A stretch of 64,000 nucleotides of DNA from Sinotaia quadrata (GCA_028829895.1 CM054178.1:25430701-25494700), one strand, 5' to 3'. Shown: positions 43,868 through 56,755, counted from the first letter of the stretch. Numbers and translations are program-made. The notes: a model not told the origin generated them from the sequence alone.

Positions 43868-44029
43868 ACATCAGTGACATTTGCCTGCTTTCGCAAACAC
43901 CAAGAAAAAGCAAATCTTCATCTGGTCCAGTATGTGCAATATTCAATGATCACTTTTCTAAGAGACAGATGGCAAGATGCGACATGTACATTTCTGTCCA
44001 TCATACTTTCTGCTTAAGATGCTAATACT

Positions 44030-44172
44030 TTCTGAAAGTAAAATATTTAATTGCATCCTTAAATTGTAAGAAGTAAAATATTTAATTGCATCCTTAAATT
44101 GTAAGAAGTAAAATATTTAATTGCATCCTTAAATTGTAAGAAGTAAAATATTTAATTGCATCCTTACATTGT
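44030..44172. repeat. 33-bp repeat, 4 copies, in the copy C 3' flank
   Basis: Core GTAAAATATTTAATTGCATC then CTTAAATTGTAAGAA. Confidence 0.9.
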
Positions 44173-44224
44173 AATAAGAAAAAAGAAACAAGATATAGAG
44201 CAGTAAGCAAATTAAGAAAATAGA

Positions 44225-44230
44225 AATAAA
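44225..44230 (+). promoter_or_regulatory. Candidate poly(A) signal for copy C
   Basis: AATAAA about 360 bp after the copy C stop codon. Confidence 0.35.
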
Positions 44231-44719
44231 ATGTGGAAAATGTGCATGAGATTCACTGCCTTAGAACAGTTTTTGATAAATACTGATACATATTTAATAT
44301 GTATTCATGTTTATATTCATATTGACAGTTTAAATATATAACATCTTCACATGGCTTCGTTCGTGTACATGTCGGTTTTCAGGACGTGTTATTTCAAGTA
44401 AAATTATTTTATAGTATGTTATTTTTTTCACCATGTAAAAATCAGAATACAGGATTCCAAAATGTGTTTGAAGTATTTTGGTTAGGCATTGAAAAAATAA
44501 GAGATAACCACACAGCATAATTTAGCCTAAAATCTAATACCCAGAATGAGTGAATCCAAGAAGTCAGTATGATTCAAGAAGTGAGTAGGTGTCCTGTGTC
44601 GCCGCTTTACTCTGGGGTGACTTTGTAATAATGACTTATACCAACTATGTATAATTAGCTATGATACAAGACATCTACAAGTGCTGGTGCAGAGCATGGG
44701 TCACTGGTTAAATATGTAT
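44231..44719. other. AT-rich spacer, nothing recognised
   Basis: No repeats or coding frames of note. Confidence 0.45.
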
Positions 44720-45940
44720 ATCTGCAACTGTTACGCTGATATACTGGTACGTCGCCAATATGGCTCCGCCCCCAACTCAGATTCAGCTGAGATTTAATGT
44801 TTATGAATAATATATATAATGATTATAATTATCGAACAGAGGACAAGACGAAATCATTAGGTTATCACTTTGAACTACGAAAATAACGATAGGACTAACA
44901 AACACGCGTTTAAAATAATAACGAGAAATTTAATAAAAAGAAAGTTAACAAGATTTAGAAAATTCAGTTCATCCTAAGCCAGTTCATTTCACTAGAGTCA
45001 CTTTCCGGATAGGAACTTAGCTTATGTATTGAAATGACGTCAGTCTTGAATTTTTCCAGTCAATCGATCGGCACGTCCCAATTCAGCCGGGACAAGTAGA
45101 ACGGCCACACAGGCACAGCCACACAGGCAAACAAGAGGCAGCTATAATCGAGCAGCCAAGAATATACAATAAAAACCCTGCAATGCAAACAATTGCAAAG
45201 CCTAAGTGTCCAGTCCAGTGCTCTATTAATAAATGCTAATTTTTGGCATAGGCCTCTGAAAGGAAGAATATTAACATGTTCAAAATAAAACATAGTATAT
45301 AACATCCTAATAAAACTTAAACCATTCACACAAATACAAAGACGTTTTTACCTATATAGCCAGGGTTTTCTCTGCGTAAATACGACCCAGATGTTGGGAC
45401 GGACTATCCCTTTTCCAGTCGTCACCCTCAGACGATTTTCAGGAAGTAGTGAAGATAAAATTTTCACTGTGGCTTTTATTTCCCTGCGTCTATTAGACTC
45501 GCTTCTGACCTGTCCAATTCTTTAGCTCTAAGATGATTTATGTCCCTCTAACAACTCTAACGCACCCGCTGACCGTACACACTGACCACACATGCTGACA
45601 GCTACCGCTCCGCAGACATCAAACACAGCAGACATCAAACACCGGTCAATAAATCTTCCCCCATGCACTCTCATTCGTTTCAGGGCTTTCCTTCTCGGTA
45701 AACAGGATGCAATATGCACTCGCTGCAACAAATGAAAATTTATATAAAATATATATGTGGGAACATTTCCCCATCAAACAACATCCTGCAGAACCCAGAC
45801 ATCAGAGCAGTATAGGAGTGACCCAGGCCATGCCATGTATAAGGCATGGTTTGTGCATGTGCTTTACTATTTGGGTAGTTTTAGGACTATTGTCTCGTAG
45901 TTTTAGGGTTACTCTCAAGCTCATTTACGGGATAGTGTGA
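44720..45940. other. GC-richer unassigned block, possibly element-derived
   Basis: The left edge near 44728 starts TGTTACGCTGATATACTGGT. The block is rich in CACAC/CCGC-type unique sequence and carries minus-strand frames of 67-89 codons with no recognised domain. TG at the left and a ...TTTCCCCA at about 45773 could be solo-LTR ends, but no target-site duplication is clear. Confidence 0.3.
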
Positions 45941-45947
45941 TGTTATA

Positions 45948-46205
45948 TAGCCTGCCTTGATTCTAGGTCACTAAGGTATACAACTGTAACAGTCAAATTA
46001 AATTCCTTGATTCTACGTCACTAAGATATACAACTGTAACAGTCCAATCAAATTCCTTGATTTTAGGTCACTAAGGTATTCAACTGTAACAGTCCAATCA
46101 AATTCCTTGATTCTAGGTCACTAAGGTATACAACTGTAACAGTCCAATCAAATTCCTTGATTCTAGGTCACTAAGGTATACAACTGTAACAGTCCAATCA
46201 GATTC
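45948..46205. repeat. 50-bp minisatellite, 5 copies
   Basis: Core CCTTGATTCTAGGTCACTAA then GGTATACAACTGTAACAGTC. Confidence 0.92.
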
Positions 46206-46379
46206 AGTTAAGTAGTGTTTGAGGCAACCCTTGCCAAACAAATAGAATTAAGAATTTTAGTTATAGTCAATATATTTTAACCTGTCTATATATATTGCAA
46301 AAATCAAGAAACAACATTGTTATAATAAAGTACCATCAGTATAAGGTCCACATGTAAGATGACGTAATGTGGTGAATAC

Positions 46380-46790
46380 AGACAACTTAACAATAACTGT
46401 TATAGGTGGGTAGATTGCGACAAAACTTCAACAATAGCTCTTCTGTCAAAGTTGATTGCAGACACAACTTCTACAACACCTGTTCTTGGAGGGCTGTCTG
46501 CAGACACAACTTCAACAATATATGTTCTTGGAAAGCTGTTTTGCAGAACCAACTTCAACAATAGCTGTTCTAGGAGGGGAGTTTGTAGACAACTTCAACA
46601 ATAAGTATTCTATGGAGGTTGTTTACACACTGAACATTTAATTATATCTAGAAGGGTTTTTTTTTTAATAGAAATAATTTTAACAATAGATTTCCTAAGA
46701 AGGCTGATTACATACCGAATTTGAACATTAACTGTTCTATGAAGACTTCAGACAGAATTCCAACAATAACAGGGTTAGCCGACCTAGAAC
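46380..46790. repeat. Degenerate roughly 50-bp repeat
   Basis: Variants of CAACTTCAACAATAGCTGTT and TTCTTGGAGGGCTGTTTGCA, six to seven units. Confidence 0.65.
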
Positions 46791-47700
46791 AAGTGTTTGT
46801 TCTTTACGAATGTTAGCTGAGTACTAATCACTTCTTGAAGACAATGGGCCAAAATGAGCTGACCAAGAGCAATTGTTTTCAGATAAAAGTGAAAAGTTAC
46901 CTGACTTAGCACAAGTGTTTTCAGATAAAAGTGAAAAGTTACCTGACTTAGCACAAGTGTTTTCAGATAAAAATGAAGTTACCTGACTTAGCACAAATGC
47001 TTTCAGATAAAGTGAAAAGTTACCTGATTTAGCACAAATGCTTTCAGATAAAGTGAAAACGTACCCAATCTAGGGACACTGTTTCATAACAAATCCAAAA
47101 CTATAGCAGACTATAGCCGGTATTTACCCATAAAAGTCCACTAGCACTAGTGTTTTTAAAGTCCAATGTTAGCTGAAGTAAGTCTAAAACTTTCGAAGCT
47201 AAGGTCAGTATTTGCAAAGGTCCGACTTAAACAATCCTACGGCAAATGTTTGCTTTCAGAAATCCACTTCTGACTAATGCAGTGCAAACATTTGTGACAT
47301 ACGTCCAACGCTAACTAGTACAATGCAAGTGTTTGTGTCAGAAGTCCAACGCTAACTAATGCAATGCAAGTGTTTGTGTCAGAAGTCCAACACTAACTAA
47401 TGCAATGCAAGCGTTTGTGACAAAAATCCAACGCTAACTAATGCAATGCAAGCGTTTGTGTCAGAAGTCCAACGCCAGCTAATATAGTGCAAGCGTTTCC
47501 TTACAGAAGCCATAGAATAGCAGACTCAGGGCAAATGTTTTCTGACAAATCTAAAGTTATCTAGCCTGGGGCAAATGTTTTGTGACACATATCCAAAGTT
47601 ACCTAGCCTAGGGCAAGTGTATTTGGACACAAGACTATTAACTTGTTTACTCAGGGCAAGTGTTTCTTGCAAGAAATCTATTGTTATCTTTCCCAGAGCC
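46791..47700. repeat. Series of related 40-42 bp units
   Basis: 46880-47060: 42-bp units (core AGTTACCTGACTTAGCACAA). 47275-47500: 41-bp units (core CCAACGCTAACTAATGCAAT, then GCAAGTGTTTGTGTCAG). Diverged units between and after (GGCAAATGTTT, CCTAGGGCAA) suggest one ancient array with local re-amplification. Confidence 0.8.
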
Positions 47701-47814
47701 AAAGTTGGAGATAATTGTCCAACTTACATTATGTAAAGTAAGTCTTACAGAATTATTCAGCCTTAGCTGACATACGCCGACTACTTGCAGACAGATCCAG
47801 CATTAGATGGTATA

Positions 47815-47980
47815 AGATAAGTGTTTGCAACCTGATCTCATGTTGGTCGTCTGCTACTTTGAACATAACATTTTATTACATCAAGTTAGAAGTAAATTAC
47901 CTGATCTAATGTTGGTCGTCTACTACTATGAACATAACATTTTATTACATCAAGTTAGAAGTAAATTACCTGAAGCCAGC
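47815..47980. repeat. About 70-bp repeat, 2 copies
   Basis: Core GAACATAACATTTTATTACA then TCAAGTTAGAAGTAAATTAC. Confidence 0.85.
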
Positions 47981-48590
47981 ATGAGCGTGCCAACAAACGA
48001 CCATCAGAAGTAGTAATTTATATTTCTTTAGTAGTCTGCATCTGACCATTATGACAGAAAAACTATCTATTTATTTTTTTATTGTTTCTCTGGCATTGTT
48101 AATTTAAGATGTCCTATTTGAATAAACTGTCACACTTTTGAAAATTAATGCGTTTTGTACTTGATGATTGTTTTACTTAATGATTGTTTTACTTAATGAT
48201 TGTTTTACTTAATGATTGTTTTACTAATGAAACATAGTTATGCCCTACTTTCTCTCTTTCTCTCAATTTATCTCTCTCTTTTCTCTCTTTTACTCTCTCT
48301 CTGTCTCACACGCACGCATGGACGCACACACGCACACACACTTATAATATAATTTAAAGACAAAGTTTCTTCTCATTTGCATTACCTAAAGACAATATCG
48401 TCATTTAGCCTTCAATGAAAATTTGGAAGAAAGAAAATATATTCAGCATTACAAGTGACCATGCATTGGTTAACTTTTCGAAAGCTAGGTTTATTTTTTA
48501 AAAATCAAAATAGAACAAAAATACAGTAATTATCGTAGAAAATAATACATTGTTCAGTGTCTCACTAAGCAAACGATATCAATATATATT
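47981..48590. other. Spacer with simple repeats
   Basis: Four copies of TTTTACTTAATGATTG at 48155-48230, a TCTC-rich patch at 48250-48305, and AT-rich sequence. No gene. Confidence 0.5.
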
Positions 48591-48591
48591 A

Positions 48592-48755
48592 AAATTCAAC
48601 CGACATTACAAAATGTTAAGGATTTTAAATATGTACATATTGAATTGTAACCGACATTACAAAATGTTAAGGACTTTAAATATGTACATATTAAATTGTA
48701 ACCAACGTTACTAAATGTTAAGGATTTTAAATATGTACATATTAAATTGTAACCG
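48592..48755. repeat. About 51-bp repeat, 3 copies
   Basis: Core TTTAAATATGTACATATTAA then ATTGTAACC. Confidence 0.88.
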
Positions 48756-49265
48756 AGAGCTGTTCTCTGTTCATAGTTACAAATCTTATAGTACATATGC
48801 ACTGAACAGAGGGGAGGTGGAGAATAAGATCAAGTAGGTAAATAAAAGAACTAATGGACACAAATGTGATGTCTGGCCTGTGCATCAAGTAGCTGTAATT
48901 ATATCTGAGAAGCGAGCCAAAGTAAACACAACTCAACATTAAAAAGAACGTTTCTTCCTTCTCTCCCTCTTTCCCGTCCTTTCCTACTTTCTTTTGTTTT
49001 TGTTTATGTCATTTTTTTTTGTTTTTGGTTTTTAATACACAAAACACTCAGTGAACACAATGGCAAAAACTGATTGCTCAAATTGCTCAGACTGCTTAAA
49101 TGCACAGGTAATATAAAATTAAAAATTGAAATAGTCTTTCATTATTTTATTTACAATAAGCATTGGTGATTGCAGAAGTCGCGATAAGTTATTGCTACGA
49201 AATTATTTCCCAAGTTTAGATATTACTGCCTTCTTTGCTATAATTATATATATAAAAACTATAAT
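48756..49265. other. Spacer, nothing recognised
   Basis: AT-rich with T-tracts near 49010. Confidence 0.45.
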
Positions 49266-49267
49266 TA

Positions 49268-49862
49268 TGCAAAAGTTTATGCTTTGTAAGCAGTAAGAAC
49301 TATAATTACACGAGACTGTATGCTTTGTGAAAACAGACAAGCAGTAAGAACTATAATTACACGAGGCTGTATGCTTTGTGAACACAGACAAACAGTAAGA
49401 ACTATAATTACACGAGGCTGTATGCTTTGTGAAAACAGACAAGCAGTAAGAACTATAATTACACGAGGCTGTATGCTTTGTGAACACAGACAAACAGTAA
49501 GAACTATAATTACACGAGGCTGTATGCTTTGTGAACACAGACAAACAGTAAGAACTATAATTACACGAGGCAGTAAGCTTTGTGAACACAGACAAACAGT
49601 AAGAACTATAATTACACGGGGCTGTATGCTTTGTGAAAACAGACAAGCAGTAAGAACTATAATTACACGAGGCTGTATGCTTTGTGAACACAAACAAACA
49701 GTAAGAACTATAATTACACGAGGCTGTATGCTTTGTGAAAACAGACAAGCAGTAAGAACTATAATTACACGAGGCTGTATGCTTTGTGAAAACAGACAAG
49801 CAGTAAGAACTATAATTACACGAGGCTGTATGCTTTGTGAAAACAGACAAGTAAATAATAAC
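49268..49862. repeat. 51-bp minisatellite, about 12 copies
   Basis: Core GAACTATAATTACACGAGGC then TGTATGCTTTGTGAAAACAG. With a 17-codon period it leaves one plus and two minus frames open for 180-215 codons. Regular 17-residue peptides in three frames on two strands show these are not genes. Variants (AAAACAGACAAGC versus ACACAGACAAAC) alternate. Confidence 0.93.
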
Positions 49863-50530
49863 TTGTAAACGGATATCCGCCTCACGATTGGCTCAGCATA
49901 CAATCAAATTACTCTACGATGACTCTCCAAAATAAAGTTACGTTCACCGTACGATAAAAAACACTTTACGATGGGTTTGCGATTGCCAACAAAAAGTAAA
50001 CGTAAGCATGGGTATTATTGGAATCCACATTACGAGATATATTTCACGACACTATGGGATCTTTGAAATGGATTAATATCGTAAAGTTGGGGTCCAGCTT
50101 AAAGCCAACGTAGTAATGATTAGTGTTGAGTAGTATTACTAGTAATGACTAGTATTACGCCAAGATTTATCCTTGTAACATTCACACGTAGTGTGAATTA
50201 TTATTATAACAACGTTATGCTTTGTAATATTCACACATAACTATGAACAACTATTTATAGCATCTTTATACATGTAATCACAAACTCTTATGACCCAACT
50301 TTATGACCCAGTCTTAAGACAAGCGTAATGCTTGGTAAACGCTCACAGATAGCATGTACCAAACTTAAGTATGATTATTTCACTGTAATGCAGCCCACCT
50401 GGCTAACAAAAACAAAGGTAAATTTCTGTACCACTTTCATTTCTTATCCTTAAAAGAAAAATAAACCCATAAAGTTTGATTCTGAGGGAGCTTGGGGAAT
50501 GAGGTAAGAGGAAGTTGCACGCAGGATAAA
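49863..50530. other. Spacer, nothing recognised
   Basis: AT-rich with weak local repeats around ATTCACAC(A/G)TA at 50180-50240. Confidence 0.4.
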
Positions 50531-50689
50531 ATAGGTCAGTTCCAAGCGCAAGAACTTTGCGCCATACGGCGTAATAAATAATATTTACGATACCAATAAC
50601 ACCATTTTGACCTCACGCAAAGCTGACGTCCATTATTCTCGTTCTCACGCATGTGCTGCAAAGCCTGCCATGACGATCTCTCTGTGGTG

Positions 50690-50810
50690 ATAGAACATGC
50701 GCAGATCTTAGCTATTGTTTATATAGGAGGGTGAAGAGCTCCCGACTCACATCGGTCAAAGGTTTGCTTCTCCGAAAGTGTTTCTATTTTGGGACAAGAA
50801 GGCGGACTGA
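50690..50810 (+). promoter_or_regulatory. Promoter-like segment without an identified gene
   Basis: CATGCGCAGA (NRF1-like half-site) at 50696-50705, TTTATATAGG (TATA-box-like) at 50718-50727, then GC-richer sequence starting about 30 bp downstream, as expected for a first exon. The wider 50530-50830 patch is CpG-containing. No start codon or signal-peptide frame follows before a GT repeat at 50860. Confidence 0.25.
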
Positions 50811-50857
50811 ATTGTTATTCTGTTAAAACACTGCTATTTGAGAATGCTGTATATGTA

Positions 50858-50866
50858 GTGTGTGTG

Positions 50867-50901
<35 letters not shown>

Positions 50902-50917
50902 CTGTGTGTGTGTGTGA
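50858..50917. repeat. (GT)n microsatellite
   Basis: GT run with one TTTG and one TCTG interruption. Confidence 0.94.
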
Positions 50918-51594
50918 TCTGTACTTAATTACAATAAATATGCAGGCATAACGCTCTAAAACGACTGAAGGGCATATAGCATACTGAGAAATAACAACAC
51001 TTTAACACAGGTTTTAACTGAGTTATCTAATTTAATTCATATTTAATAAGTTTATTTGTCAGCAATAAACCAATGTTGTTTTCTTAAAGAAACATTCATC
51101 TGTTTATAACGAGCAAATCACTCTCCTTTCTTGTTCAAATTTATTCTAATTACCTGTTTCCCTTTTTAATAGCCAATAATAAATAGTGTATGGTGTACTA
51201 ATTATTGTTGACCTTCAAGTGTCAGGTTAAAAAATCCCATCAAACAGTACTGTATTACAGTATCCAATAAAAAAACAAAAATTGTAACAAATTGGCTGCT
51301 GAAGTGAAGGCACATGTTTCCTTCACTCTGATTGGTCATTTTTAGTGACTAGGATTGCTGAGACTGAGCGTGTGCATCTATGGGGAGTTATGGTCCCAGT
51401 GGCATACGGACCAGTTTGACTTTGGGGATTTATGGTCCCAGTGTCACACTAAGGGTTAATATGGTAATCATTACCATGTAGAAAGGAATATTATGATATT
51501 ATTATAGCTGGATTTGTATGTGTGTGTGTTTCCTATTGTGATTCGCTCCTCTTACTGCTGGTTGACCTGGACCTCACGTGATCCGAGATCCAGG
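50918..51594. other. Spacer, nothing recognised
   Basis: Includes a two-copy phrase TATGGTCCCAGTG(G/T)CA at 51389 and 51430. No gene. Confidence 0.45.
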
Positions 51595-51832
51595 TGATCA
51601 TCAAGTGATGTAATATTCATAATCTTATCAAGTGACGTAATATTCATAATCTTATCAAGTGATGTAATATTCATAATCTTATCAAGTGATGTAATATTCA
51701 TAATCTTATCAAGTGATGTAATATTCATAATCTTATCAAGTGATGTAATATTCATAATCTTATCAAGTGATGTAATATTCATATTCTTATCAGGTGATGT
51801 AATATTCATAATCTTATCAAGTGAAAAATCAA
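51595..51832. repeat. 27-bp minisatellite, about 9 copies
   Basis: Core TCAAGTGATGTAATATTCAT then AATCTTA. Nine-residue period on the minus strand. Confidence 0.93.
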
Positions 51833-52640
51833 CATTAAAGCAATTTTTCTATACTGTAGTAGCATTTTTCTGCTATTACAACACTTTTAACAGACGATAA
51901 TGAAAGTGACACACGTTTGACTTATGTTAAAGTGGCAAACAGTTTTCAGTAACGTGTTCGTCATTATATGGAAACTACTGACAATTACAGTCCTTAACGT
52001 TAAGCTACACTATTTTTGTACCCTTTCGTTTTCTCCTCGGGACAGGAAATACTCGGGGGGGGGGGGGGGCTTTCCTTTCCTCACTGGAAAGTCTGATCAC
52101 GTGATGGAATGATGCTCTCTTGCGGGTAAATAACTGCCTGGCTACACTGAAAATGGATTTCAAGGGGAAGTATTTATAAGTCTGAACTCTTTAATAAACT
52201 AATTTAGACAGTCGCTTTCGAAGGGGAAGTATTTACGATTAGAAATTAGATCAGACAGTCGCATTTGAAAGGAAGTATTTATAAGTGGGAATTTATTATT
52301 CCAGTTCTCTTGCACGTAAGCCTGATAATTCCAACACTGGAGTCATGTTGGAACTGGAACACATTGTCGGCTGTCTTGCAAAATGCTCAAGGAGTGAAAT
52401 TCAGACTTCAGAACGATAGGAATAAAAAACTAACCAAGACACAATACGGATTCCTTCTGGTGCAAAGGTCATGCATTGGAATCAGACATGGTGCATTGAA
52501 GATATAAATACACAATCGATTATTAAAAAATCAACTAATGCAGTTCCTTAATAAAAATATTATTAAATACCACAATCTATCTAAGTACCTTTACAACTTC
52601 GCAGTAAATATTTATATATGTCCTTGGCCCAGTAAAAAAC
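51833..52640. other. Spacer, no gene supported
   Basis: A G-tract lies at about 52056-52069. A roughly 60-bp unit around AAGGGGAAGTATTTA occurs two to three times at 52160-52285. A plus frame to 52507 has no ATG and no domain. Confidence 0.45.
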
Positions 52641-52674
52641 TCTGATACTTGACTAAGAGTTACCTCCACTCCTG

Positions 52675-53250
52675 CAGAACGTTTTACAGATCAACACAAC
52701 TATTGTCACAGAACAGCAGAATGTTTTTACAGATCAACACAACTATTGTCACAGAACAGCAGAACGTTTTTACAGATCAACACAACTATTGTCACAGAAC
52801 AGCAGAACGTTTTTACAGATCAACACAACTATTGTCACAGAACAGCAGAACGTTTTTACAGATCAACAACACTACTAACATAGAAGAACAGTGCTATTTA
52901 GAGCAAACATAACTATTAATATAAATCGCAGAGCTAATCACACAGAGAAGCAGTGTAATTGATAAAATTCAACAAAATTATCATGAAAAAAAAACCCATC
53001 AGAAATATTTACAGAAAACATAACTTTTCACATAGAACTGCAGTGTTATTTGTAGAAAACAAGAATATTTCATACAACGGTAGTCACAGATCAATATAAC
53101 TGTTATCACAGAACGGCAGTGCACCTGTCACAGATCAACATAACTATTATCACAGAACATCAGTGCTTTTGACATAGACCAACGTGATTATTTTCACAAA
53201 ACAGCAGTGCAAACAGGATAACATGACTATTATCACAAAACAGCAGATAG
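52675..53250. repeat. 43-bp minisatellite (about 5 copies) with decayed units to its right
   Basis: 52675-52880: core TTTACAGATCAACACAACTA then TTGTCACAGAACAGCAGA. Diverged versions (ATTATCACA(G/A)AACAGCAGTG) continue to about 53250. Confidence 0.85.
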
Positions 53251-53690
53251 GTCGGTAGAACTACATTAAATTGCAAGTCTTTTCAACGCTTTACTTTCAC
53301 TAAAACCTCAGTTAGTTTGTACTTTCGAAAACGTTTTTTGTGTTGCACAAGAAGTATGGCAAATGCACGATACATGTTTTAGTTAAAATAAAAAGTTCAT
53401 ATTTTTTTGCATTGCCAATTCTTTCTTTCCAGAAGCAAAAGTCATTTCTGTATGCTCCAATCCTCCAGTAACGAGGTTTACGTCTGAAGAACGAAATTTT
53501 CTGTCCTCCGTCTAGATAGCACTTTCCAAACTTGTCCTTACTATTATGCCTTCGTCCAATCATTTGTCTTTCATTCTATGTTTGTTTGTTTCCTTCCTTC
53601 CTTTCTTTTCCAACCAACCTACCTATATACCTACCTACCCACCCACTCGCATATCTCTCTCTATATATCCATCCATCCATCCATCCAACT
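53251..53690. other. Spacer, no gene supported
   Basis: A plus-strand TTCTTTCCAG acceptor-like site near 53431 is followed by a short frame that stops near 53515. No match to the Cys family was found. Confidence 0.35.
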
Positions 53691-53694
53691 ATCC

Positions 53695-53790
<96 letters not shown>
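53668..53790. repeat. (CCAT)n then (TATC)n tetranucleotide tract
   Basis: Long pure ATCT run. Confidence 0.97.
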
Positions 53791-53791
<1 letters not shown>

Positions 53792-54039
53792 CTCTACAGC
53801 TATTTATCGATTACCTATTCTAATCTAATTTAAACCATTTATTTTCTTTTTTTTCTCTCTATATTTTTGTAGTTCTCTTATTCAATCACAACCCCATTCT
53901 CTGTCATTTGTTTTTCTTATTTAATGTGCACTAAGTGCAGACAACTCGTAGAGGTGAGTTAGTGAGTCTGTCAGAGGCAGCAGAAGCTGAAACAAACAGA
54001 TATAGGAGTAAGAGACAAGGGATGATAGATTCTACGGTG
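53791..54039. other. Spacer, nothing recognised
   Basis: T-rich then mixed sequence. Confidence 0.4.
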
Positions 54040-54870
54040 TTCGTTATGTACGTTAGACTGTAAATTATTGTGGCTGCGACAGTTTATTTGCTATGTGTTC
54101 ATTATTTTCGTAAAATTGTAAATTACCTGTGGCTCTGACGGTGTATTTGCTATATGTTCATGATGTACACAAGACTGTAAATTATTTGTGGCTGTGATGT
54201 GTTCGTCATGTGTTAGTTACATAGATAGTACTGTACATTATTTGTTGCTGCGATTATGGCTACCGAGTATTCATCATGCCATTTTTTATTACGCATATAA
54301 AACGATAAATTACTTGTGATTGTGACAATGTGTTCTTCATATTATAATTATTACATATGTAAGATTGTAAATTCTTTGTGACAGTGTCGTCATGTTGTGC
54401 TCATGGGTGAAAAAAGACTGCAAAATACTTCTGGCTGTGACAGTGGTCGTCATGTTGTGCTCATTAAATAAGACTGCAAAATACTTTTGCTCGTGTTCGT
54501 CTCGTGATTATTACATTCGTAAAGGCTAAACATTATTTTGCTGTGACAGTATTTTCGTCATATTGTAATTCTAATGTGTGCAGCACTAAACTCTTTGTCA
54601 CCGAAACAGTATTCGTCAGTGTGTTCTTCAGATTGTAAATTTAATATGCATTAAAAAATAATGAGGCCTAAATTACGTGTGTCTCTGACAGTGTGTTCTT
54701 CATGTTGTAATTCTATCGTATGCAAGACTGTAAATTGTATGTGACCGTGACAGTGTCCGTCATGTACTTATTAAATTTGACTATATTACTTATGCTGCAG
54801 GTTCGGCATTTTATAATTATTATGTTATGTACGGCTGTAAATTACATGTGGCTATATGCTCGTCATGTTT
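54040..54870. repeat. Old degenerate array, roughly 60-75 bp units, about 11 copies
   Basis: Variants of GACTGTAAATTATTTGTGGC, TGTGACAGTGT and TCGTCATGTTGT recur in the same order over 800 bp. Confidence 0.75.
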
Positions 54871-55199
54871 TGTTCATTCTGGAATATACTTGACAAAGTA
54901 AAAGTAGTAATGCCATGTTAAATTTAAATACTTCATAGTTTGTTTATCACATATGAACACTGACACATTTGTGGCGCTAACAGTGTGCGAGCCGTGAAGG
55001 TGTTTGCTTTCCATTAAGTGTTCCATTAAGTGTTCCATAATGTGTTCCATAATGTCATCCATAGTGCCTGAACTTGTATTTATTTATAGAAATGAGTGCA
55101 CGCTGTCACACAAAGTGCTCAAGCAATAAAATACATACTGCCAACGTAAGTAGTTTAAAGCCAATAGAAATGCTTCATATTTTGTGACATTTGACTTCG

Positions 55200-55380
55200 T
55201 TTGATACGTGATTGCGTGACGCTGGAGTATTTGACATGATATTATGTCACAGAGACCTCATATACTAGTTATAGCACTGAAAGTAGTGCCGTGATTGCGT
55301 GACGCTGGAGTATTTGACATGATATTATGTCACAGAGACCTCATATACTAGTTATAGCACTGAAAGTAGTGCCGTGATTT
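55200..55380. repeat. Near-perfect 83-bp tandem duplication
   Basis: CGTGATTGCGTGACGCTGGA opens both copies (about 55206 and 55291), and the copies match to TGAAAGTAGTGC. Confidence 0.88.
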
Positions 55381-55699
55381 AAATAACAAAATGAGGAAAA
55401 ATCTTAAGAAAAAGTCTTCTAAAACCATATATTTTAAAAATGGACATGAAGAGAAATATTATATATTATTAATATTAATGATCTAGCACCTAAGTTTATG
55501 TTGCTTTATTGAATGAACAAACAATATAATGAACATTTTATATAAAAATTATTTTTAAAATCTCATCAGGCATCACGCAGACCTTCATTCTAATTTCCCA
55601 TTAATTTCATCGTTCGTAGCGTGATGACAATTGTCATTCCACTTTGTTTAGGAATGTCACCAAAACGTTTAGCTCTAAACGTTACTTATTAATTCTCTG
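55381..55699. other. AT-rich spacer, nothing recognised
   Basis: No coding or repeat structure. Confidence 0.45.
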
Positions 55700-56088
55700 A
55701 TCAGTGTCATGAACACATCTCAAGCTTTCGACATAATTTTTTTCTGCTTACTGTCTTGAAAATAATCTGAAGCTCTCGACATCATTTGTTTTCCTGTTCA
55801 CTGTCATGAATACATCTTAAGCTCTTGACATAATTTCCTTTCTGATCAGTGTCTTGAATACATCTTAAGCTCTTGGCATTATTTCCTTTCTGATCAGTGT
55901 CTTGAATACATCTTAAGCTCTTGGCATTATTTCTTTTCTGATCAGTGTCTTGAATACATCTTAAGCTCTTGACATCATTTCCTTTCTGATCAGTGTCTTG
56001 AATACATCTTAAGCTCTTGACATTAAATCTTTTCTGATCAATGTCATGAACACATCTTGATACTCTTGGCACAATTTCTTTTCATCTC
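55700..56088. repeat. 48-bp minisatellite, about 8 copies
   Basis: Core TTTCTGATCAGTGTCTTGAA then TACATCTTAAGCTCTTG. Period is 16 codons, so a minus frame is open throughout. Confidence 0.9.
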
Positions 56089-56755
56089 TTTACAGCAATA
56101 TATGTGAACTTTTCATATTAAATTTGTTCGCTATTATTGTCATATCTCTGAATTATCAGCTTCCTTATTCTATTATTGTCAACAGTATGTACCAATTATT
56201 TCATCATGCATAATACGTTTTCACTTCTCTGAACTTAAAATGTTCAACAAATTTTAAACTTATCAGATTTATCATAAGGTACACACTTTAATTGTTTGTC
56301 TTGAACACATTAAAATAACTCATTGATAATCTATCAATGTGATTAAAACATCTCCCACCTATTAAAATTACTTTTATTACTATTATCAAATATATTTAAA
56401 TGGTGTTTGTTTGCTGTTTTTATTAGTGTCGCTGAAATACTTTTCTCTAAACTTTACTTTTGTACATGTCGTCAAGGTGCACTTGACATTTGTGTCATCA
56501 ACATTCACAAGTATTAACTTCTTTCTTTATTCCAGCTCATAAACTCGGGTAAATCTTCACACCTTAATTCTTATATATAAAGCATTCATTATATTCAAAT
56601 TTATCACAAGAATGTCATAATATACCTCACAATTTGTACGTGTTAATGACAATATCCATATGTACAACTAATCTAAGGCTTTTTACTTTCAAGCACTGAT
56701 TAATGTTCTTGAAATAATCTTACACCTTTCCTGAACGGAAATGTACCTAGAAACA
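56089..56755. other. AT-rich spacer, nothing recognised
   Basis: Weak similarity to decayed units of the array on its left (TTGAACACAT, TCATC). Confidence 0.4.

Noticed and set aside
45060..45731. Minus-strand frames of 67-89 codons in the 44.7-45.9 kb block
   Set aside because: No conserved motif recognised; composition fits a GC-richer repeat as well as a gene.
49203..49903. Minus-strand frames of 208 and 215 codons and a plus frame of 182 codons
   Set aside because: All arise from the 51-bp array; having open frames on both strands shows no coding constraint.
52265..52507. 80-codon frame with a hydrophobic start and an IVGCLAKC-like string in another frame, considered as a family exon 3
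   Set aside because: Cys spacing (x3 instead of x7), two in-frame stops and the lack of the W-x7-C motif do not fit.
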